From assembly GCA_041908445.1 (NCBI GenBank), contig JAYRFK010000113.1, positions 139,087-203,086 of the forward strand: DNA of 64,000 nucleotides, given 5' to 3'. The stretch's first letter is position 1; every line of letters starts with the position of its first letter. Shown one piece after another: positions 50,227 through 58,411 of this stretch. A model generated the notes under the pieces. The model had not been told where the DNA came from. It saw only the letters and a program-made list of their open reading frames with translations, and did not search any database. The position numbers were made by a program, and so were the translations under genes. The DNA is from JAEUJM01 sp041908445 (GTDB taxonomy: Bacteria; Actinomycetota; Acidimicrobiia; Acidimicrobiales; DATDAH01).

Positions 50227-50649
50227 ATGAGCGATCAGCCCTTCCGCCTCCTACCCCGCCTCACGCCGGAGACCGAGCCGTTCTGGACCGGCGGCGCCGA
50301 CGGCGAGCTGCGCTTCTGGCGGTGCCAGGCCTGCGGGTGCTGGTTGCACCCGCCGTCGCCGATCTGCCCCGAGTGCCACAGCCGGGACCTCGCCGTCGAG
50401 GCCGCCTCGGGGCGGGCGACCCTGCACACCTACACGGTCAACCACCAGCCCTGGTACCCGGGCCTCGAACCGCCCTACGTGGTCGCGATCGTGGCCCTGC
50501 CCGAGCAGGACGGCCTGCGGCTGACGACCAACCTCGTGGGCGTGGGCCCCGACGAGGTCGAGATCGGGATGGCGCTGCAGGTGACCTTCGAGCAGTACGA
50601 CGACGTGTGGCTGCCGTTCTTCGAGCCCGCCGGGGAGGAGTCGTCGTGA
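50227..50649 (+). CDS. DUF35 (Zn-ribbon plus OB-fold) acyl-CoA-associated protein
   Basis: A 140-residue DUF35 protein. Zinc-ribbon cysteines 33, 36, 47 and 50 lie in CQACGCWLHPPSPICPEC, followed by an OB fold (GRATLHTYTVNHQPW, TTNLVGVGPDEVEIGM). Such proteins are partners of lipid-transfer-type thiolases, as the DUF35 domain of ChsH2 is for Ltp2. The next gene, overlapping by TGATG, is such a thiolase, so a two-subunit acyltransferase or aldolase is expected. A TAGGGT -10 candidate is at 50177-50182. Confidence 0.88.
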   Translation: MSDQPFRLLPRLTPETEPFWTGGADGELRFWRCQACGCWLHPPSPICPECHSRDLAVEAASGRATLHTYTVNHQPWYPGLEPPYVVAIVALPEQDGLRLTTNLVGVGPDEVEIGMALQVTFEQYDDVWLPFFEPAGEESS

Positions 50650-51845
50650 TGGACGCCGTCATCTCGGGTGTGGGTCAGTCCCAGGTGGGGCGCCGGATCG
50701 ACCGCGACCCCCTCGACCTCACCATCGAGGCCACCTTCGCGGCGGTCGAGGACGCCGGCCTCACCCTGGCCGACATCGACGGCATCGCCACGTACCCGGG
50801 GGGCATCGACAACCCGCCCGGCTTCTCGGGCGTCGGCGTCACCGAGCTGCAGGACGCCCTGCGGCTCGACCTGAACTGGTTCGCCGGCGGCATGGAGTCG
50901 CCCGGGCAGCTCGGGTCCGTCATCAACGCCGCCATGGCGGTGGCGTGCGGCCTGGCCCGCCACGTCGTGTGCTTCCGCACCGTCTGGGAGGCCACCGCCC
51001 AGGGCAGCAAGGGCCGCTCGGCGGTCATGCCGGGCAGCGGCGCCGCCGCGGGTGGGGCCTCCTCGTTCCGTGTGGGCAGCTTCATGCAGTGGACACTGCC
51101 CTTCGGCGCCCCGTCGGCGGCCAACTGGATCGGGATGATGGCCCAGCGCCACTTCCACGAGTTCGGCACGACGCGCGAGCAGCTCGGCGCCATCGCGGTG
51201 AACGCCCGGCGCAACGCCGGCCGCAACCCGAAGGCCATCTACCGCGACCCGATGAGCCTCGACGACTACCTGGCGGCGCGGATGATCTCGTCGCCGCTGT
51301 GCCTCTACGACTGCGACGTGCCCGCCGACGGCAGCACCGTCGTCATCGTCTCGGCGCCCGACTCGGCCGCCGACCTGCGCCGGCCGCCGGTCCGCATCGA
51401 GTCGGTGGGCACGGCGATCCACGGCCGGCCGTCGTGGGACCAGTGGGACGACCTCACCACCATGGCCCTGCGCGACGCCGCGGCCATGATGTGGCGGCGC
51501 ACCGAGCTGACCCCGGCCGACGTCGACGTGGCCGAGCTCTACGACGGCTTCAGCTTCATCACCGTGTGCTGGCTGGAGGCCCTCGGCTTCTGCGGCAAGG
51601 GCGAGGGCGGCCCCTTCGTGGAGGGTGGTGAGCGCATCGCCCTCGACGGCCCGCTGCCGCTGAACACCCACGGCGGCCAGCTCTCGGGCGGGCGCCTCCA
51701 CGGCTACGGGTTCCTGCACGAGGCCTGCCTCCAGCTGTGGGGCGAGGGCGGTGACCGCCAGGTCGCCGGCGACCCCGAGGTGGCCGTCGCCGCCGCCGGC
51801 GGTGGCCCCCTCGGCGGGTGCCTGCTGCTCACGAAGGAGCGCTGA
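50649..51845 (+). CDS. Lipid-transfer-type thiolase-fold enzyme
   Basis: A 398-residue SCP2-thiolase-like protein without an obvious nucleophile Cys. Tyr298 (LYDGFSF) aligns with the first catalytic tyrosine of Ltp2, but the second position reads SGGRLHGYG, so Arg349 replaces the tyrosine and only His351 is kept. It should therefore differ from Ltp2 in chemistry, perhaps a thiolase-like cleavage or condensation. Coupled to the DUF35 gene by TGATG; GTG 50646 is an alternative start. A short membrane-protein gene follows. Confidence 0.88.
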   Translation: MDAVISGVGQSQVGRRIDRDPLDLTIEATFAAVEDAGLTLADIDGIATYPGGIDNPPGFSGVGVTELQDALRLDLNWFAGGMESPGQLGSVINAAMAVACGLARHVVCFRTVWEATAQGSKGRSAVMPGSGAAAGGASSFRVGSFMQWTLPFGAPSAANWIGMMAQRHFHEFGTTREQLGAIAVNARRNAGRNPKAIYRDPMSLDDYLAARMISSPLCLYDCDVPADGSTVVIVSAPDSAADLRRPPVRIESVGTAIHGRPSWDQWDDLTTMALRDAAAMMWRRTELTPADVDVAELYDGFSFITVCWLEALGFCGKGEGGPFVEGGERIALDGPLPLNTHGGQLSGGRLHGYGFLHEACLQLWGEGGDRQVAGDPEVAVAAAGGGPLGGCLLLTKER

Positions 51846-51846
51846 G

Positions 51847-52404
51847 GTGCCCGGGGCGGTCCTCGCGGTCGACCAGGGCGGCGTCCTCATCCCGGGCCTG
51901 ATCATCGCCGCGTGTGCGTTCGTCTCGACCGTCGCCATCGTCCTGCGGCGGGGCCAGGACAAGCGGGCGCGGTCCGAGGTCGGCGACGGCACGACCGGCG
52001 GCGGCCCGGAGGGATCGGCGCCCTCGGACGGATCGGGTGGGGGAGCCGACTGGGGCGAGCACCACACCGATCTGCTCGCGTGGCAGCAGACCCAGGGCCA
52101 CCACGTGGACGCCTGGCTCGACGCCCACGAGCGCACGCTGCCCGAGCTGCAGCCCGGTACGGACCCCGAGATCGACGCCGTCGTCGACGAGGCCATGGGC
52201 AACGCCGCCACCGTGTGCCCCGATCCCGAGGTCGCGGCCATGCTGCACGGCATGCGCGAGGCGGCCCACGCCACCCGGACCGCGATCACGGGCGGTGACC
52301 GGGAGGGCGCGACCGAGGCCCACTCGACCTACGCCCGGCACCGCTCCGGGGCGGTCGCGGCCATGAACGAGGCCGCCCGCGACGGGGCGCCGCCCGCCGG
52401 CTGA
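51847..52404 (+). CDS. Small membrane-anchored protein of unknown function
   Basis: A 185-residue protein I cannot assign. One transmembrane helix (LIPGLIIAACAFVSTVAIVLRRG, about 14-36) is followed by a Gly/Ser-rich linker (about 45-75) and a soluble, helix-rich domain (HTDLLAWQQTQGHHVDAWLDAHERTLPE, MLHGMREAAHATRTAI). Three His-containing helices and one Cys are present but no clear cofactor motif. GTG start 1 nt after the thiolase stop. A two-component pair follows on the same strand. Confidence 0.7.
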   Translation: MPGAVLAVDQGGVLIPGLIIAACAFVSTVAIVLRRGQDKRARSEVGDGTTGGGPEGSAPSDGSGGGADWGEHHTDLLAWQQTQGHHVDAWLDAHERTLPELQPGTDPEIDAVVDEAMGNAATVCPDPEVAAMLHGMREAAHATRTAITGGDREGATEAHSTYARHRSGAVAAMNEAARDGAPPAG

Positions 52405-52459
52405 GCCCGCTCGGCGGCGCTTGCCCGCGCCTTTATCCGCGGGGGACGACGGTGGCGCC

Positions 52460-52891
52460 ATGGTCACCTCCGCACTGGATGCGCCCGCGCCGCCGCCCCG
52501 GGTCCTCGTGGTCGAGGACGACGACCGCCTCGGCGCGCTCGTCGGGCGGATGTTGGCGCGGGCCGGCTACGCGTGGGAGCTCGTCACCACCGGGGACGAC
52601 GCCCTGCGGGCCATGCGCGACCGGCGGCCGGACGCCGTGGTCGTCGACGTGATGATCCCGCACCCCGACGGGATCGAGGTGTGCCGCCAGTTCCGCCGCG
52701 ACGGGTGGGCCGGACCGCTGCTGGCCATGAGCGCACGCAACTCACCCGACGACCGCCACCGCGTGCTCGCCGCCGGCGCGGACGGCTTCCTGGCCAAGCC
52801 CTTCCCCCTGAGCGACCTCGTCGCGTCGCTGGACGACCTCCGCCGGCGCGACACCCGCCGCGTCGCCCCGGTGGCCGACGACGCCCGCTGA
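52460..52891 (+). CDS. Single-domain response regulator
   Basis: A 143-residue receiver domain and nothing else. Acidic pocket Asp20/Asp21 (VVEDDDR), phospho-acceptor Asp63 (VVVDVMIPHPDG), Ser91 and Lys113 (LAKPFPL) are intact. There is no DNA-binding domain, so output must be through protein contact. A start upstream at 52421 would add a stub before MVTSALDAP. The histidine kinase starts 3 nt after the stop. Confidence 0.88.
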   Translation: MVTSALDAPAPPPRVLVVEDDDRLGALVGRMLARAGYAWELVTTGDDALRAMRDRRPDAVVVDVMIPHPDGIEVCRQFRRDGWAGPLLAMSARNSPDDRHRVLAAGADGFLAKPFPLSDLVASLDDLRRRDTRRVAPVADDAR

Positions 52892-52894
52892 GCC

Positions 52895-54313
52895 GTGGCC
52901 CGTCCGCGCCTCGGCGTGCGCGCCCGCCTCACGTTGGTGGCGGTCGGCGCCGCCGCCATCGGGCTCTCCGCAGGCGGGTGGCTGCTCTACCGCGACGTCA
53001 CCGCCACCCTGAGCGGGGCCCTCACCCAGGAGCTGCGCTCCCACGCGCGCGACGTGGCCGCGGAGGTGGCGCGGGGCGTGCCCCCGTCGCTGGACACGGG
53101 CCTCGAGACCCAGGTGCTGCGGGTCGGCGGCGGCACGGTCACCCCGGCGGCGGAGGACGCCCTCCTCTCGGCCGACGAACTGGCCGAGGCCGCATCCCGG
53201 CCGCTCGTCACCGATCGGGCCGACGGGCCCACCCCGCTGCGGGTGGTGGCCGTCCCGGTCGGGACCCCGTCCGGTGCGCAGACCGTCGTGGTCGTCGCGG
53301 GCAGCACCGCGACGGTGACCCACGCCCAGCAGCGGCTGCTCGGCCGCCTGCTGCTCGCCGGCAGCCTCCTGCTCGGCGCGGCGGGCGCGGCGTCGTGGCT
53401 GCTCGCCGGTGCCGCGCTGCGGCCTGTGCGGCGCATGACGCGCCGGGCCCGCACCCTGTCGACCGAGGCCAGCGGCGAGCGCCTCCCCGTGCCCCCGGGG
53501 CGCGATGAGGTCGCCGAACTCGGGACGACCCTGAACGGCATGCTCGGACGCATGGCCGAGGCCCGGGCGCGGGAGCGCGCCTTCCTCGACGACGCCAGCC
53601 ACGAGATGCGCGCCCCGCTCGCGGTCATCCGTGGCGAGCTCGAGCTGGCCCTCCTCGAGCACGGCCCCGACGTGGGCGACGACGTGACCCGGTCCCTCGC
53701 CAACGCCCTCGACGAGACCGACCGGCTGAGTCGCCTGACGGACCACCTCCTCGTGCTGGCACGGGCAGACGCGGGCATGCTCACGGTCCAGCCCGAGCTC
53801 TTCTCGTTCCCCCGGGTCGCCGAGCGCGCCGCCACCCGAGCCGGCGGGAACGACCTGGAGCTCGACCTGACCGGCCCCGACGCCGTGGTGTCCGGCGACC
53901 CCGTCGCCGTCGCCCAGGTCGTGACCAACCTGGTGGGCAACGCCAGCCGCTGGGCGGACGGCCGGGTCCGGTGCGAGTGCCGGTCCGAGGGGGCCACGGT
54001 GACGTTGCGGGTCAGCGACGACGGCCCGGGGTTCGCCCCCGACTACCTCGCGCACCCCTTCGAGCGCTTCCGCCGCGGCGACCCGTCGCGCGGCCGCTCG
54101 GGGTCCAGCACCGGGCTGGGCCTGGCGATCGCCGCGGCGGTGGTGGCCGCCCACGGGGGCCGCATCGCCCTCGGCAACGACTCGGACCTTGGCGGGGCGT
54201 GGGTCGAGGTCACGCTGCCCACGGTGGTCGCGGGCACACCCGTCAGGGCGGGCGCCGGCGACGTCCCGACGGACCGGGCCCCCGACCGCAGCCCTGCGCC
54301 CTCGGGGTCGTAG
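52895..54313 (+). CDS. Sensor histidine kinase
   Basis: A 472-residue kinase. Two transmembrane helices (about 11-33 and 150-172) flank a small extracytoplasmic sensor region, then HAMP (about 173-226), an H-box DASHEMRAPLA with His236, and ATP-binding N, G1 (DDGPGF) and G2 (GLGLAIA) boxes. It should phosphorylate the receiver protein encoded just upstream. The last 30 residues are disordered and Pro-rich. GTG start. Confidence 0.92.
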   Translation: MARPRLGVRARLTLVAVGAAAIGLSAGGWLLYRDVTATLSGALTQELRSHARDVAAEVARGVPPSLDTGLETQVLRVGGGTVTPAAEDALLSADELAEAASRPLVTDRADGPTPLRVVAVPVGTPSGAQTVVVVAGSTATVTHAQQRLLGRLLLAGSLLLGAAGAASWLLAGAALRPVRRMTRRARTLSTEASGERLPVPPGRDEVAELGTTLNGMLGRMAEARARERAFLDDASHEMRAPLAVIRGELELALLEHGPDVGDDVTRSLANALDETDRLSRLTDHLLVLARADAGMLTVQPELFSFPRVAERAATRAGGNDLELDLTGPDAVVSGDPVAVAQVVTNLVGNASRWADGRVRCECRSEGATVTLRVSDDGPGFAPDYLAHPFERFRRGDPSRGRSGSSTGLGLAIAAAVVAAHGGRIALGNDSDLGGAWVEVTLPTVVAGTPVRAGAGDVPTDRAPDRSPAPSGS

Positions 54314-54339
54314 ACGGGGACCGCGCGGTCGGAGCCCGT

Positions 54340-54354
54340 GGCCGCGGCGCGGCC
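54340..54354. terminator. Short GC hairpin between convergent genes
   Basis: GGCCGC-GGC-GCGGCC, a 6-bp stem with a 3-nt loop, in the 42-bp gap between the kinase stop (54313) and the LLM stop (54356). A second palindrome, GACCGCGCGGTC, lies just before it. No T-tract. Confidence 0.5.
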
Positions 54355-54355
54355 G

Positions 54356-55309
54356 TCAGGCGAAGGCGACCCGGTCGGGGGACTTGAGGGCGGGGAGCAC
54401 CTCGCGGGCGAAGAGGCGGAGCGACTTGGCGGTGCCGAAGTCGGCGAACTGGCAGATGAACATCTCGACGCCGAGGTCGACCTCGGCGTTGAGGGCGTCG
54501 GCGACCTCCTGCGGGGTGCCGGCGACCAGGCCGCCCCAGCCGCCGAAGCGGCGCTCCGCCTCGGCCACGACCTCCTCGCGCCCGGCGCGGCTCGATGCGA
54601 GGCCGACCACGTGCTGCACCGAGACCTGGGCCGGCCGGGCGAGGGGGATGAGCTCGGCGAGCCGGTCGACCGCGTAGGTGGGGCAGTTCCACCAGTCGGC
54701 GAAGTGGGCGGCGATGGGCAGCGTGAACCGGCGCCCGCCGCCGCCGATGTGGATCGGGATGCGCGGCTGCTGGACCGGGACGGGACGGCCGATCGCGTTG
54801 CGCAGCTGGTGGAAGCGGCCCTTGAACGAGAACGTCTCGCCGCTGAACATGCGGTCGAGCACCTCGAGGGACTCCACCAAGCGGGTGGCCCGGACCTTGG
54901 CGGGCTCCTCGGGGAACCCGAAGGTGCGGAGCTCGTCCTCGACCGAGCCCCACCCGAGGCCGAGGTCGAGGCGGCCCTCGCTGATGACGTCGAGGGTGGC
55001 CGCCATCTTGGCCAGGAGGGCGGGGTGGCGGAACGAGCTGCAGAGCGTGAGGTGGCCCAGGCGGATGCGTGAGGTGCGCCGGGCCAGCGCCGCCGCGAGG
55101 GTCCACGCCTCGAGGGTGTCGGCCTCCGGGAGCGCCGGGGCGGCCAGGTGGTCCATGAACCAGACGGAGTGGAAGCCGAGGTTCTCCGCCATCAGGACCT
55201 TCTCCTCGATCGAGAGGTAGTCCATGCGGAGCTGGGGGAGGTAGAGGCCGACCCGGGCCCTGCGGGTCCGGGGCACCCCCATGTCCGGCGCGAGCGGGAC
55301 GTCGGTCAC
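54356..55309 (-). CDS. LLM-class flavin/F420 oxidoreductase
   Basis: A 317-residue TIM-barrel protein. RVGLYLPQLRMDYLSIEEKV near the start, FHSVWFMDHLAAPALP, RIRLGHLTLCSSFRHPALLAKMAATLD and SEGRLDLGLGWGSVEDE are LLM marks, with PRIPIHIGGGGRRFTLPIAAHFADWW in the second half. The ~20-residue N-terminal extension before the barrel is charged, and an internal start is possible; GTG 55309 gives the longest form. Substrate unknown. The 182-bp gap upstream shows no gene. Confidence 0.87.
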   Translation of the reverse strand: MTDVPLAPDMGVPRTRRARVGLYLPQLRMDYLSIEEKVLMAENLGFHSVWFMDHLAAPALPEADTLEAWTLAAALARRTSRIRLGHLTLCSSFRHPALLAKMAATLDVISEGRLDLGLGWGSVEDELRTFGFPEEPAKVRATRLVESLEVLDRMFSGETFSFKGRFHQLRNAIGRPVPVQQPRIPIHIGGGGRRFTLPIAAHFADWWNCPTYAVDRLAELIPLARPAQVSVQHVVGLASSRAGREEVVAEAERRFGGWGGLVAGTPQEVADALNAEVDLGVEMFICQFADFGTAKSLRLFAREVLPALKSPDRVAFA

Positions 55310-55491
55310 GATCGGCGGCCGGTCCCCGACGGTGGCGCCGTGCGGCGCCGGTGCAGGGCGGAGGCGTCGGCGTCGATGACCGCCAGCCTGACCAACTGCC
55401 CCCTCCTCGTCACCCGGTGTGGGGCGACGTTACCGCTCGGCTGCGCGACGCGGCCGGATGCCCCACGCCCTCGCGGACGGCGCGGGAGAGG

Positions 55492-56964
55492 TCAGGTCGC
55501 GGGCTCGGCGAAGGCCTTCATCTCGAGGTACTCCTCGAAGCCGGCGACGCCCATCTCCCGGCCCACGCCCGACTGGCGGTACCCGCCGAAGGGCACGTCG
55601 GGGCTGTAGTAGATGCCGCCGTTGATCATCAGGGTGCCGGTGCGGATGCGGCGGGCGACCGCCTTGGCCCGCTCGTTGTCGGCGGACATCACCGCGCCCG
55701 AGAGCCCGTAGATCGAGTTGTTGGCGATCCGCACGGCCTCGTCGTCGGTGCCGTCGTAGGGGATGACCGCCAGCACCGGCCCGAAGACCTCCTGCTGGGC
55801 GATGGTGGCGTCGGGGTCGACGTCGATCAGCAGCGTGGGCTCGTAGAACCACCCCTTGTCGAGGTGCTCGGGCCGCTTGCCGCCGGTGACCAACGTGGCG
55901 CCCTCCTCGATCGCGCCCTGCACGAGGCCGTCGACGCGCTCGCGCTGGCGCTCCGTCACGAGGGGCCCCATGAAGTTGCCCGGGTCGGTCGGGTCGCCGT
56001 AGGGCATCGACTCCAGCACCGCCTTGGCGATCTCGACGCCCTCCTCGTACCGGGAGCGGGGGAGGAGCAGGCGGGTGGGGATGGCGCAGCCCTGGCCGGC
56101 GTGGGTGCAGACCCCGAACGCGGCGGCGCCGGCGGCGCCGTTCATGTCGCAGTCGTCGAGGGCCACGAAGGCGGACTTGCCCCCGAGCTCGAGGAACACC
56201 TTCTTCACCGTGTCGGCGGCCGCGGCCATGATGCGCCGGCCCACCGCGGTCGAGCCGGTGAAGGTGACGAGGTCCACGCGGGGATCGGTGGTGATGCCCT
56301 CGCCGATGTCGTTGCGCTCGGCGGTGATGATGTTCAGCACGCCGGGCGGCAGGTCGGTGTGCTCCTCGGCGAGGCGGCCGAGGACCAGCGCCGACCACGG
56401 GGTGGTGGGAGCGGCCTTCAGCACCACGGTGTTCCCGGCGGCGAGGGCCGGGCCGATCTTGGCCAGGTTCAGCTGGTGGGGGAAGTTCCACGCGGTGATG
56501 GCGCCGACGACGCCCACCGGCTCCTTCTCGATCCAACGGTGCGACGGGATGCCCATGGGCGAGGCGTCCCCGAGGTCCTCGCTCCACTGGTAGGACTCGG
56601 CCAGGTCGGCGTAGTAGGGCAGGAACTCGAGGGGCACGTCGAGCTGCGGTCCGTAGGTGAGCGCCACCGGCGTGCCCACCTCGGCGACGGTCATGGCCCG
56701 GATCTCCTCCTGGTGGTCGACGAGGGCCTGGTGCAGCTGGCGGATGCAGCGCACGCGCAGGTCCACGTCGGTGGCCCAGCCGGTCTCGTCGAAGGCGCGG
56801 CGCGCCGCCCCGATGGCCCGGTCGAGGTCGGCCTCGGAGGCGTCGGCGGCGACGCCGATGACCTCCTCGGTGGCCGGGTTGACGTTGTCGTAGGTCGCCC
56901 CGCCCTCGGCCGGCGTGCGCCGACCGTCGATGAACAGCTCGGTCTCGTTGAAGAAGTCCCCCAT
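55492..56964 (-). CDS. Aldehyde dehydrogenase
   Basis: A 490-residue NAD(P)-dependent aldehyde dehydrogenase. Asn160 (ITAWNFPH), Glu259 (LELGGKSAF) and the nucleophile Cys293 (THAGQGCAIPTR) are in place, with GSTAVGRRI in the cofactor domain. It oxidises an aldehyde to the acid; the binding-pocket sequence does not specify which. The upstream MFS exporter gene ends 12 nt before it on the same strand, suggesting co-transcription. Confidence 0.93.
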   Translation of the reverse strand: MGDFFNETELFIDGRRTPAEGGATYDNVNPATEEVIGVAADASEADLDRAIGAARRAFDETGWATDVDLRVRCIRQLHQALVDHQEEIRAMTVAEVGTPVALTYGPQLDVPLEFLPYYADLAESYQWSEDLGDASPMGIPSHRWIEKEPVGVVGAITAWNFPHQLNLAKIGPALAAGNTVVLKAAPTTPWSALVLGRLAEEHTDLPPGVLNIITAERNDIGEGITTDPRVDLVTFTGSTAVGRRIMAAAADTVKKVFLELGGKSAFVALDDCDMNGAAGAAAFGVCTHAGQGCAIPTRLLLPRSRYEEGVEIAKAVLESMPYGDPTDPGNFMGPLVTERQRERVDGLVQGAIEEGATLVTGGKRPEHLDKGWFYEPTLLIDVDPDATIAQQEVFGPVLAVIPYDGTDDEAVRIANNSIYGLSGAVMSADNERAKAVARRIRTGTLMINGGIYYSPDVPFGGYRQSGVGREMGVAGFEEYLEMKAFAEPAT

Positions 56965-56976
56965 AGGGGGCCGAGG

Positions 56977-58335
56977 TTAGGGGATCGCCGGCAGGGCGCC
57001 GGCCGCGACCGCCCGGGTGTCGACCCGCCACGAGGCCACCGCCGACACCAGCGCGAGGCCGGCGAGCATGACCCACAGGCCGTCGAACGACGAGGCGTCG
57101 CCCGTGGTCGCCCCGCCGACGAGCACCACCGCCACGGCGACGCCGAGGGTGCCGGCGACCCGGCTGTTGGTCTGGGTCGTCGCCGCGGCGACGCCGAACT
57201 TGGCGCTCGCCACCCCGTGGACGGCCCCGCTCTGGAAGGAGGGGAACACGGCGCCGATGCCGGCGCCCATGAGGACCAGGGCGAGGACCCACACCGCGAA
57301 CGTGTCCGGCTCGTCGACGCCGACGTAGAGCAGCAGGCTGCCGGCGGCGAAGGCCAGCGCACCCGGCACCATCACCCGCCGGTGGCCGACGCGGTCGGCG
57401 AGCTTGCCCCCGGCGACCGACACGGTGGCCGCGGTGATCTGCGCGGGGATGACGAAGAGGCCGGCCCGACCGTGGGGCTGCTCCCACGCCTCGGTGACGA
57501 AGAGCACCAGGCCGAAGAACATGGCGAAGAACGCCGCCGAGAACGTGAAGGCCACCACGTTGGCGGCCCGGAAGAGCGGGTCGGCGAGCAGGTCGAGGTC
57601 GAGCACCGGGTCGGCGTGGCGGGCCGACCGACGCACCAGGACGAGGCCGGCGATCACGGCGACCACGGCGGCGCCCACCACGACCGGGTCGGCCCACCCG
57701 CGCTCGGGCCCCTGGGTGATGCACAGCGCCAGCCCGGCGACCGTGACCGCGAGCAGCCCCGAGCCGACGAGGTCCGAGAGGCGGGCGTCGGGCTCGCGGG
57801 ACTCGCGGAACACCCGGGCGCCGCCCACGAAGGCCACCGCCGCCAGGGGGACGTTGACGAGCAGCACCCAGCGCCAGCCCCCGGCCGCGAGCAGGGCGGA
57901 GCCGATGGCGGGTCCCGCCACCGTGGCCACGCCGCCCACCCCGCCCCACGTGCCGATGGCGGTGCCGCGTCGGGAGGCGGGGAACTCGCTCAGGAGCACG
58001 CCCATCGAGGCGGGGAGGACGAGCGCCCCGCCCACGGCCTGGCCCGCTCGGGCTGCGATCAACCAGAGCGGCCCGGGGGCGAGTCCCGACGCGAGGGCGC
58101 CGACGCCGAAGATCGAGATGCCGGTGAGGAACATGCGGCGACGGCCGAGGCGGTCGGCCAGCCGACCCGAGGGGATCAGCAGCGCGGCGAGGACGATGGA
58201 GTAGACGGTGACCACCCACGAGAGCAGCGCGTCGGACGTCGCCGGGAAGTCGTCGGCGATGGCCGGGTAGGCCACGAAGAGCATGGAGAGGTCGAGCGCG
58301 CCGGCGAAGCCGGCCACGCTGGCCACCGCCAGCAC
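56977..58335 (-). CDS. MFS transporter, DHA2/EmrB-type exporter
   Basis: A 452-residue major-facilitator protein with many hydrophobic helices (14-helix family). The A motif GRLADRLGRRRMFLTG follows helix 2, and GGWRWVLLVNVPLA matches the DHA2 signature region. It likely exports drugs or metabolites in exchange for protons. GTG 58335 is the first start in frame; the open frame upstream encodes a short repeated PTP.AG.. stretch without a start codon. It is followed by the aldehyde dehydrogenase. Confidence 0.88.
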   Translation of the reverse strand: MLAVASVAGFAGALDLSMLFVAYPAIADDFPATSDALLSWVVTVYSIVLAALLIPSGRLADRLGRRRMFLTGISIFGVGALASGLAPGPLWLIAARAGQAVGGALVLPASMGVLLSEFPASRRGTAIGTWGGVGGVATVAGPAIGSALLAAGGWRWVLLVNVPLAAVAFVGGARVFRESREPDARLSDLVGSGLLAVTVAGLALCITQGPERGWADPVVVGAAVVAVIAGLVLVRRSARHADPVLDLDLLADPLFRAANVVAFTFSAAFFAMFFGLVLFVTEAWEQPHGRAGLFVIPAQITAATVSVAGGKLADRVGHRRVMVPGALAFAAGSLLLYVGVDEPDTFAVWVLALVLMGAGIGAVFPSFQSGAVHGVASAKFGVAAATTQTNSRVAGTLGVAVAVVLVGGATTGDASSFDGLWVMLAGLALVSAVASWRVDTRAVAAGALPAIP

Positions 58336-58411
58336 CGTCCACGCCCGCGCTGAGATGGGCTCGACGCCCGCCTCCGGGGTGGGCTGGACGCCCCCCGCAT
58401 CCGGGGTGGGC

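Noticed and set aside
58360..58411. N-terminal extension of the MFS gene encoding a repeated PTP.AG segment
   Set aside because: The frame is open but contains no start codon before the radical SAM stop; it is likely non-coding, with a short imperfect direct repeat.
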